The notes under the pieces were generated by a model. The model did not search any database and was not told the DNA's origin. It saw nothing but the letters and a program-made list of their open reading frames with translations. From Aradus depressus (Eukaryota; Arthropoda; Insecta; Hemiptera; Aradidae): a stretch of DNA of 64,000 bases. Below, in pieces: positions 10,901 to 19,800 of this stretch. A program made the position numbers and the translations under genes. The stretch is from NCBI GenBank assembly GCA_963662175.1, contig OY759221.1, positions 20,137,027 through 20,201,026 of the forward strand, written 5' to 3'. How positions within the stretch are numbered: the stretch's first letter is position 1; each line of letters begins with the position of its first letter.

Positions 10901-12765
10901 ATCGTCATGAAATTTCACACGTAGTCTTTTTAAAAGCCAAACAGGAAAAAAAGGTGTGTGGCGTCCCAAAGTTTTGAACGGGAGGGGGGGTTGTGGGGGG
11001 GCCTAAGTATAAATATAGAGCTAACTCATTAACTAATGGGCGAATCGTCATGAAATTTCACGTAGTATTTTTAAAAGCCAAATAGGAAAAAAAGGTGTGT
11101 GGCGTCCCAAAGTTTTGAAAGGGAGGGGGGGTTGTGGGGGGGCCTAAGTATAAATATAGAGCTAATTCTTTAACGGTAGGTCGGATTGTCACGAAATTTC
11201 ACATGGAGTATTCCTGAAGGCCAAATAGAAAAATAAGGTGTGTGGCGTCCCAAAGTTTTGATCGGGAGGGGGGGTTGTAAGGGGGGCCTAAGTATATAAA
11301 TAGTGCTAACACATTAACTAATGGTCGAATTGTCATGAAATTTCACACGTAGTCTTTTTAAAAGCCAAAAAGGAAAAAAAGGTGTGTGGCGTCCCAAACT
11401 TTTGAACGGGAGGGGGGGTTGTGGGGGGGCCTAAGTATAAATATAGAGCTAACTCATTAACTAATGGGCGAATCGTCATGAAATTTCACATGTAGTATTT
11501 TTAAAAACCAAATAGGAAAAAAAGGTGTGTGGCGTCCCAAAGTTTTGAATGGGAGGGGGGGTTCTGGGGGGGCCTAAGTATAAATATAGAGCTAACTCAT
11601 TAACTAATGGGCGAATCGTCATGAAATTTCACGTAGTATTTTTAAATGCCAAATAGGAAAAAAAGGTGTGTGGCGTCCCAAAGTTTTGAACGGGAGGGGG
11701 GGTTGTGGGGGGGCCTAAGGATAAATATAGAGCTAATTCTTTAACGGTTGGTCGGATAGTCACGAAATTTCACATGGAGTATTCCTGTAGGCCAAATAGA
11801 AAAATAAGGCGTGTGGCGTCCCAAAGTTTTGAACGGGAGGGGGGGGGGGTTGTGGGGGGGCCTAAGTATAAATATAGAGCTAGCTCATTAACGGTTGATC
11901 GAATTGTCACAAAGTTTCACATGTAGTATTCCTGAAGACCAAATAAAAAAATAGGCGGTGTAACGGCTCAAAGTTTGTACGGGAGGGGGGGTAGTGGCGG
12001 GGGGACCTAAGTATAAATATGGTGCTAGCTCAATAACGGTTGGTCGTATTGTCATGGAATTTCACATGTAGTATTCTTAAAAGCCAAATAGAAATATAGG
12101 GTGTATATGTCACAAAATTTTCAACGGGAGGGTGGGTTGATGGGGGCCTAAGTATAAGTATAGTGATAAGTCATTAACGGATGATCGGATTGTCACGAAA
12201 TTTCACATGTAGTATTCCTGGAGGCCAAATAGAAAAATATGCGGTGTGACGGCTCAAAATTGTTTACGGGAGGGGGGGTTGTGGCGGGGGGGCCTAAGTA
12301 TAAATATAGTGCTAGCTCATTAACGGTTGGTCGTATTGTCATGGAATTTCACATGTAGTATTCTTAAAAGGCAAATAGAAATATAGAGTGTATATGTCAC
12401 AAAATGTTGAACGGGAGGGTCGGTTGATGGGGGCCGAAGTATAAGTATAGTGATAAGTCATTAACGGATGATCGGATTGTCACGAAATTTCACATGAAGT
12501 ATTCATAAAGGCCAAATAGAAAAATAGGGTGTGTGACGTCAAAAAATTGTGAACGGGAGGGGGATTATGGGGGTAGGCCTAAATTTGAAGATAGTGATAG
12601 GTCATTAACGGATGATCGGATTGTCACGAAATTTCACATGTAGTATTCTTGATGGTCAAATAAAAAAATACACTATGTGACATTTCAAAATTTTGGGAGG
12701 GGGGGGCCAAGCATCAAAATAATGCTGAATCATTGAAGGGTAATCGGATTGTCATGAATTTCACA
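7905..12765 (+). repeat. G-rich ~107-bp minisatellite with higher-order units
   Basis: About 45 tandem monomers of the CCCAAAGTTTTGAACGGG / G-run / CCTAAGTATAAATATAGAGC / TCATGAAATTTCACATG type. Distinct variants (GGCGGTGTGACATCTC; ATCGGGAGG with GTAAGGGGGG; CTTTTGAACGGG) recur in the same order at about 9.1, 10.25 and 11.26 kb. This shows higher-order repeats of roughly 1.15 and 1.0 kb. G-runs of 6-14 bases occur in most monomers on the plus strand. No gene is present. Confidence 0.92.
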
Positions 12766-12769
12766 TGTA

Positions 12770-13745
12770 GTAGTAGTAACTATGTATTCTCTGTGGGGTT
12801 CACTGTTGCAAGACATTTACTAGCTGTGATGCCCAGCGTTCCTAATATAGTACTAGCTGTGGGGTCCGCTGTTGCAAGGCACTTACTAACTGTAGTGCTC
12901 AGCCCCAGCGTTCCTAACTATGTACTGGCTGTGGGGTTCGCTGTTGCAAGGCACCTACAAGACATTTACTAGCTGTGATGCCCAGCGTTCCTAATTACGT
13001 ACTAGCTGTGGGGTCTGCTGTTGCAAGGCGCTAGCAGTGTGGCCCAGCGTATTTAACTACGTAGGTACTAGCTGTGGGGTCCGCCGTTGCAAAACTCATA
13101 CTAGCTATGATGCCCTGTGGTTCTAACTACATACTATCTGTGGGGTCCGCAGTTGCAAGGCACCTACTACCTGTAGGGCCCAGCGTTCCTAAAAACATAC
13201 TAGCTGTGGGGTCCGTCGTTGCAAAAGCATACTAGCTGTGATGCTCAGCGTTTCTAACTACGTACTAGCTGTGGGGTCCGCCGTTGCAAAACACATACTA
13301 GCTGTGATGCCCAGTGGTTCTAACTACGTACTAGCTGTGGGGTCCGCTGTTGCAAGGCACTTACTAGCTGTGATGACCAGCGTTCCTAACTTCGTACTAG
13401 CTGTGGGGTCCGCTCTTGCGAGGCACATACTAGCTGCGGTGACCAGCGTTCTAACTACGTACTAGCTGTGGGATCCGCCGTTGCAAGGCATATACTACCT
13501 CTGGTGCCCAGCGTTCCTAACTACGTACTAGTTGTGGTGCCCAGCGTTGCAAGGCATATATTAGCTGTGGTCACAAACGTTCTTAAGTTCGCACTGGCTA
13601 GGACGTCCAGCGAAGCTAAGTATTCACTAGCTGTGGTTTCCGCCGTTGAAAGGCGCATACTAGCTGTGGTGCCCAGGGGTCCTAAAAACTTACTAGCGTT
13701 GCTATAGTTGAAGGACTATAAGCCCTATTCCGTATGAATAATTGA
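12770..13745 (+). repeat. 33-bp minisatellite block inside Helitron copy 2
   Basis: About 28 diverged 33-bp units starting after a G-rich monomer that ends TTTCACATGTAGTAGTAGTA, the same junction as at 5,286. The block ends in GACTATAAGCCCTATTCCGT at about 13,715-13,734. Frames are interrupted near 12,970, 13,150 and 13,460, so no continuous protein is encoded. Confidence 0.88.
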
Positions 13746-14035
13746 AAATTATATCATCATGAATGTACTGTTAAAGGGTAAGCGGATTGGCATGAATTTC
13801 ACATGTAGTAGTAGTAACTATGTATTCGCTGTGGGGTCCGCTGTTGCAAGGCATTTACTAGCTGCGGTCAATAGCGTTTTTAAGTACGCACTGGCTAGGA
13901 TGTCCAGCGATGCTAAGTATTCACTATCTGTGGTTTCCGCCGTTGAAAGACGCATACTAGCTGTGATGTCCAGGGGTCCTAAAAACTTACTAGCTGGGGT
14001 GTTTGACGTTGAAGGACTATAAGCCTTATTCCGTA
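13746..14035 (+). repeat. Second short 33-bp block with duplicated junction
   Basis: A second, shorter copy of junction plus 33-bp units plus terminal segment: GGCATGAATTTCACATGTAG, about seven units, then GACTATAAGCCTTATTCCGT. It looks like a segmental duplication of the end of the preceding array with most units deleted. An 87-codon open frame is a by-product. Confidence 0.8.
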
Positions 14036-14150
14036 TGAATAATTGAAAATTATAACATCATGAATGTACTGTTGAAGAATTTAAAAGACTTATAGGAGAT
14101 AATAGTAGAAAAGTCAAAGTTCCCCGGGCAACGCCGGGTATTACTGCTAG
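14036..14150 (+). other. Helitron 3' terminal domain, copy 2
   Basis: The 3' domain ends with hairpin CCCGGGCAACGCCGGG at 14,123-14,138, the tail TATTACTG and CTAG at 14,147-14,150, then T. This is the standard Helitron 3' signature. Confidence 0.82.
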
Positions 14151-14300
14151 TATATAATATGGGAGTACTTTCGGTATTGCTACCATCTTCAGCCACGACT
14201 TAACAAATACTGAAGATGGTAGCAATACCGAAAGTACTACCATATTATATATTATTAGTGAAATAGACAATATTTTTTAAAAACATACGTTTTCTTTAAA
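14151..14300. mobile_element. Foldback MITE family FB-A, copy 1
   Basis: A hairpin with ~40-bp arms: ATATAATATGGGAGTACTTT...CATCTTCAG on the left and its complement ending CCATATTATATATTATTAG on the right. It is followed on the right by GTGAAATAGACAATATTTTT and AACATACGTTTTCTTTA, the outer arm shared with copies at 18.6, 20.0 and 24.1 kb. The left outer arm is missing: the Helitron 3' end abuts the hairpin exactly. Bases 14,301-14,679 are AT-rich with nothing recognised. Confidence 0.75.
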
Positions 14301-14679
14301 TTTATATTTGTCAAAATAAAATAAAAAACTAATTAAAAATAAACAAAACGCCCCACTTAAGAAATAGAATGTGATCTCTAAAGGTACCTAACACAAGCTT
14401 AATTTTAGATGTTTTTCAGGAACTAGAAGGAAAATTTGCTAATTCGTAATAGAGCAACCTCTTAACTATTATATTACCGACAAAATAAAAAACTGTCGTT
14501 CTTCATAATTTCTGAAAAATCCAAAGTTAAGCTTGTGAGTTTCGACGGTCCTTTTCTCAGATTTGGTCTTTTGTCACCTTTAGATGCCAAATGCTGTTAA
14601 AGACTTTTATCAATTTTATTTTTGAACGGAATAAAACGTAACTAAATGAAACAAGAATAGCTATGTTTAATGTTTTGGG

Positions 14680-14915
14680 GTCATGGTGGCCATGCGGGCT
14701 AGAGCGTTGGGTTCTGGTCGCATGGTCTCACCATGGTTTACGGGTTTGAATCCCGTCCGGGAATGAGTTTTATTTCATAGATAGAACTCCCTCCCCGAGG
14801 CCATGGATGTCGTTAATAACTAGATAACATAGTGATATGGCTAATATGCTGTTTCACATGCTTTTGCATGTTTTATCTTTGGCCATGTTCTAGCTATCTC
14901 TGATTACACCAAACC
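14680..14915 (+). mobile_element. tRNA-derived SINE, family 2
   Basis: tRNA-like head with an A-box-like segment in GCGGGCTAGAGCGTTGGGTT and a B-box-like GGGTTTGAATCCCGTCCGGG. It is followed by a body with GAGTTTTATTTCATAGATAG and CCATGGATGTCGTTAATAAC. Further copies lie at 21,667-21,888 (minus) and 23,305-23,515 (plus). A tRNA gene is unlikely because the head is degenerate and continues into a shared body. Confidence 0.72.
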
Positions 14916-15065
14916 TTGAGCACGCCGTCTTTCGGATGGGACGTTAAGTGATGTTCTCGAGCTTCTACGATGTCACATAGTCTTTAAAGACCCCCTACCC
15001 TAAATGAAAAAAGATTTAGGATAGACAAAATTTAGGACTCCCATAGTAGGGTCGCTATACGAAGT
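14916..15065 (+). mobile_element. SINE family 1 fragment (body only)
   Basis: Matches the family-1 body (TTGAGCACGCCGTCTTTCGG, then GACTCCCATAGTAGGGTCG) but lacks the tRNA head and the tail. It follows the family-2 SINE directly, so it is a nested insertion or a chimera of two SINE families. Confidence 0.65.
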
Positions 15066-15463
15066 ATAGGGAAAGTTATGTAATCGGTCAGAAATTCGAT
15101 TTTGAGTTTTCATTGGAATTTTATGTTTTCCGACCCTTTGAGCCCAAAAATGAGCCAAAAGGGAGGGGGAGATTGTAATAACGATTTAATGAATGTATCA
15201 TGAATTTCAAATTTAAATACAAAACTCTATAAGGACGACAACTAGTAATTTTTAGTAAAAACGGCCGAAGGAAGGGGCACAACACAGAAAAACCCAATTA
15301 CTAGCTTCAGAAGTCTCTGTGTAAGTCAACTATTGTTTTAACCTAATTAGTCGATCAGTTTTGGAGGGAGAGCGAAAACATAGTTGATTAATTTAAGCTA
15401 GGGAAGTACATTGCTGGTGATTCATCTACAACATTTTTTATTTGACAAAACTTGAATAATTTT
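15066..15463. repeat. Dispersed repeat family X fragment
   Basis: Noncoding segment sharing motifs with 33,480-33,840, 47,395-47,600 and, in reverse, 30,950-31,400 and 57,300-57,840. Shared motifs include GGAGGGAGAGCGAAAACATA with GTTGATTA and GAATGTATCATGAATTTCA-like strings. It has no coding capacity and the class is unknown. Confidence 0.5.
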
Positions 15464-15471
15464 GCTCCAGT

Positions 15472-16315
15472 CAGAGATGGATCGTAATCAATGATTACAT
15501 GATTACAGAGATAATAAAACTTAATCATCATTGCTATTTTATACTTGATACTATCGCACTGTGAATATAGCTAAAATGAAACATGATTACATGATTATAA
15601 TCGTAATCAGAAATCGTGATTACTATTGCAATCATGTAATCATACAATCATAATCAAGTAATCATGTAATCACAATTACAGTAAATCACAATCACTGTAA
15701 TCATAATCACATAATCACAATCACTGTAATCATAATCATTTTGTTCCGTTCATTTCTTGGAGTAAAAAATGTTCTAGATGTTAAATTTCTCGTTTTATTT
15801 TTAATAAATTTAATTTTTTCGAAGAATTAGCATCTGCAATCGTAAAAATATTGCTCGTTAAAAAATATTGCAGATATCATTCCTTTGTTTTGAAAAATGG
15901 AAATGTTGTCAATCTAATACTGTGAAGGTAAATAATCACAGATTAGTAAATATACTTGGGTGCAGTTCTTATTGCTGTTTTATTTTTCAGTCAGTTTTAT
16001 TTCACCGAAAAAATTTACAACGTGGGTATCAAATTTTAAAAAATGGTAATAGCACTTTGGTTACGTAATAAACTTAAAAAAAACTTATTAGTGTAAAAAA
16101 TAAAACAATTTAAAATGAAAGGAAATCGAAGGATTTGCGCTGTGTAATCATGTGAACATTGTGATTATGATTCCATGATTACGATTACATGGTTACTCGA
16201 TTACAATCATAATCATGGCCGTGATTACGATTACAATCGTGTAATCAAGTAATCACCCAATTGTTTTTATTATAATCGTAATCTTAATCACTGATTATGA
16301 TTATGCCCATCTCTG
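15472..16315. mobile_element. hAT-type non-autonomous element rich in TAATC motifs
   Basis: Bounded by CAGAGATGG on the left and its complement CCATCTCTG on the right. It is flanked on both sides by the identical octamer GCTCCAGT (15,464-15,471 and 16,316-16,323). An 8-bp target duplication and CAGAGATGG ends are typical of hAT transposons. Large parts of the interior are TAATC/GATTA repeats on both strands (for example GATTACATGATTAC), around a central AT-rich non-repeated segment. No transposase is seen. Confidence 0.85.
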
Positions 16316-16323
16316 GCTCCAGT

Positions 16324-16678
16324 CCGAGGTGAATTTTGGGTCTAACGCTGGAAAATGCCGCTACCAATGCCTTCAGCTCACGATCAGGTAGTTGGTGCGC
16401 CTGTGATAACTACTGTAATGTCAGATATCCCCCCTATAGTTAACTCCCTATAATTAACCATTATATGTGAATTGTTCATCCTTCATTAAATTGTTCATCC
16501 CTTATTTTAAGCCATTTCAAACTAATATTAATTCACACCTATGTAATAGCAATAGATCGACAGATGTAAGTAGATATTGTCGAACTATAGATACCGTGTT
16601 GGTAGATTTATCGATATTATATCAGTCATAGATCGATATTTTATAAATATCAATACATCCCATAATTTGAAGGCCTAC
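16324..16678. other. Stretch without recognised feature
   Basis: AT-rich sequence to the left of the last identified reductase exon. A frame-by-frame look did not reveal the expected C-terminal reductase exon here. Confidence 0.5.
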
Positions 16679-16829
16679 CTTTAGATTGAATGGAAATATA
16701 ACTCTTTCTTCAGAAGTCATTTGGTCCCACACTGCTCGTATATTATCATCCCTGAAGTGCCATTGTCTTGTTGAGAACGGTTGCAATATTTTGATCAGCT
16801 TGTGAATTTTATTATAAGTTTTAACCTTG
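16679..16829 (-). CDS. FAR: FAR exon 8 (FAR_C domain)
   Basis: Too short for a usual open-frame listing, but clear by content. After acceptor TTTTCCAG it encodes KVKTYNKIHKLIKILQPF and a WHFRDDN segment, ending FPFNLK before donor GTAGGC. This is the conserved 'sterile' C-terminal domain of acyl-CoA reductases. The phase (one base completing an AAC codon) fits the donor after GGKA in exon 7. Confidence 0.85.
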
Positions 16830-19800
16830 CTGGAAAATAATCAAAAATTAAAATTATAATTAACATCAATTTTGAAGTTGATGAAGAATAAATATCCTTG
16901 ATTCGAGACCAGTATAATTTTCACTTGATGAAGGTGGTTCGAAACAAACAGCAGATTGGCCTTCGTTCTCCTTGAAATATATTTATATTATTTTTGTTAA
17001 CGTTTCGCCATTAACAACATTTTATGACAAAATAAAACGATTCATAATCATTAAATTGCGATATGGCAGAAAGAATACGACGCAATGAAGAACATGAAGA
17101 CGTTTTATAGTTATTCCAATTTTAATCTTAACTATATCTTCACTTGTAAAATTATTTAGTCTCTTCTTTTGAGTCCTCCCTCTTACAAAATTCTTAAATT
17201 AACTTATTTAACCCCCCCCCCCCCCCCTTGTCAAATTCGCAACTCATTAGTATCTTAGTAGCATGGCAGATATGCATTGACCATAAGGCCCAAAACATAC
17301 AAAACAAACACATTAAATTTATAATGGTAGTCAATATTCAAAACCGACCGGCCAAAGTTTTGTTAAATGTGGGATGTAAAAAACGAGCTTGTGCGATATC
17401 AGGTACTCTTTGAAGACTCTTACTAGAAGTGACTAAACGTAGGTAGGGGAATTTACTAATCCCATAATAGAGTCGAACTCATGTCTACGAAAGTGACGAA
17501 TGAGAGCTCTGGTAGTAGGCGATATGACCTCGTAAAAGCCCGGGCATGAGTCATAATAACTAACAATATTAAAAACTAATCAATTAAACACCATGTGACC
17601 TGGTAACTAAAATTCAAACAATTACTAGGGTTGTTTGAGTGTTAGTTGGTCACACTGTGTTTAAATGAACAGTTTTTAATAATAGTTAGTTATTATGACT
17701 CATGCCCGAGGTTTAACTACGAGGTCACATCGCCTACTACCAGAACTCTCATTCGTCGCTCTGGTTGACATGAGTACGATTCTAATGTGGAAGTCCTAAA
17801 TTTTGCCTAGTGATGTTCACCTAGGATAAGGATCTTTAACGAGTACCTGTGACATCGCACAGGTCCGAACCATCTATTAGTTAAGTCCCAACTGAAGGAC
17901 GGCGTGCTCAAGGTTTTTTCACCTCCCAGATAAAAACCTAAGAGCCTCGGCCGGATTTCGAACCCGCGATCTCCAGCACGCTACATCTGACCTACCGGCG
18001 CCCTCCTTTTATAATATTGACTAATATACAAAATATAATGGTTATAAATTATTCTATTTTGTCACAAAAGTTATGATAATGCCTGAATTATGACGAAAAA
18101 TATTAGGTTAGGTTAGGTTTTATGACTCATGCCCGGGCTTTAACTACGAGGTCATATCGCCTACTACCAGAGCGCTCTTTCGTCACTCTGGTGGACATGA
18201 GCCCGACTCTACTGTGGGAGTCCTAAATTTTGCCTATCCTAAATTTTTATTCATCTAGGGTAGGGGTCTTTAACGAGTACCTGACATCGTAGAGGCTCGG
18301 GACCATCGCTTAACGTCCCATCCGAAGAACGGCGTGCTTAAGTTTATTTTACCTCCCAGATAAAATAAACTAAGGGCCTCGGTCGGGTTACGAACCCACG
18401 ACCTTGAGCTCAGAAGTCAAGCACGCATACCACTGAGCTACCGGCGCCCTCGAAAAATATTATAATTATATTTTGGGGAGACCTAATGCCAATCTGTTGT
18501 TTATGATACTTAATTTTTTTTTTGCAGAGATATTGTGAAACACTTAATAAAAAGTAAAGAAGAAACGTATGTTAAAAAAAAAAAAAAAATGTCTATTTCA
18601 CAAATATATATAATATGGGAGTAATTTCGGTATTGCTACCATCTTCAGCCACGACTTAACAAATACTAAATGGAGGTTCAACCAATCCAATTAGTATTTG
18701 TTAAGTCGTGGCTAAAGATGGTAGCAATACTGAAAGTACTCCCATATTATATATATTTGTGAAATAGACAATATTTTTATAAAAAACATACGTTTTTTCT
18801 TTACTTTTTAATCTGTTGTTTGTTTCAAACCACCTTCATCAAGTGAACGATATACATAATTGTAAACTTCAACATCAAGTAGAATAAAATGTATATTACT
18901 TTGCTTTTCCACCCATGATTAAAGATATTCTATCGAAGACGAATCCGATGATGTAGTGAAAAAAGAAAGCAGCAAAGCGATAACTGGCGTAGTTGGAAGC
19001 CACGTACATGAACGGGTACCAGATACTCTCCTTGGGTGGGGATTTTCTTGCGTAGTCGATAGAACTTGACATTAGGTCACCCCATGTCGTCTTAAAGTAA
19101 GAACCGGAGGTGCAGTTGTAAACCGGCAATTCACTTTTGGGTTCGTTCAGGTACCTGGAAACGTAAAATAACAGATCTGTGAAAGTTGTACTATCTGGAA
19201 GATACCCAGAGTATCTTGGGCAAATATATAGCCAAGACACTTTCCATATCCATGATACATCTTATGGGATACATTATCTGAGAGATACATTATTTTGCAG
19301 AACACCTACATTATTTATGAAAATAAATTACGACATGTTACTGTTCAACGTTCATTATGTCAACTATTGATTAACTTCAAATTATCAAAACCTTTTTTGA
19401 ATCATTCTTCTTAGAAGACGACATGATAGGTTCCTGTCAAAACATTTTCTTATTATTATGTTGGCTAACTTATAGGCCTACCTTTTTATTTATTTATTGA
19501 GACTCATTCCTCGGCTTTAACTATGTGGTCATATCGCCTGCTACCAGAGCGCTCTTTCGTCACTCTGGTAGACATGAGCTCGACTCTACTGTGGGAGTCC
19601 TAAATTTTGTCTACCTAGGTTTATTCAACTATGATAGGGGTCTTTAAAGGAGTACCTGACATCGTACAGGCTCGGGACCATCGCTTAACGTCCCATCCGA
19701 AGGACGTCATGCTTAAGTTTATTTTACCTCTCAGATGAACAAAAGGCCTCGGCTGGGTTTCGAACCTACGAATTTGAGCTCAGTAAGCAAGCACGCTTAC

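Larger units (their letters stand above)
7884..14150 (+). mobile_element. Non-autonomous Helitron-like element, copy 2 (6.3 kb)
   Basis: Both canonical ends are present. The 5' end is TC of TCTATATTAATAAAGCTGAA at 7,884, preceded by A. The 3' end is CTAG at 14,147-14,150, followed by T, with the hairpin CCCGGGCAACGCCGGG about ten bases upstream. This fits insertion between A and T without a target duplication, as known for Helitrons. The interior is almost entirely a G-rich ~107-bp array (~45 monomers) followed by two 33-bp arrays. No Rep/helicase gene is seen. The element appears to have grown by tandem amplification of its own parts. Confidence 0.8.

Noticed and set aside
1..14150. CRISPR array
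   Set aside because: Repeats are contiguous without unique spacers, in a eukaryotic genome with spliced genes.
18102..18120. Interstitial telomere
   Set aside because: Only three TTAGG units, and they are the tail of a SINE.
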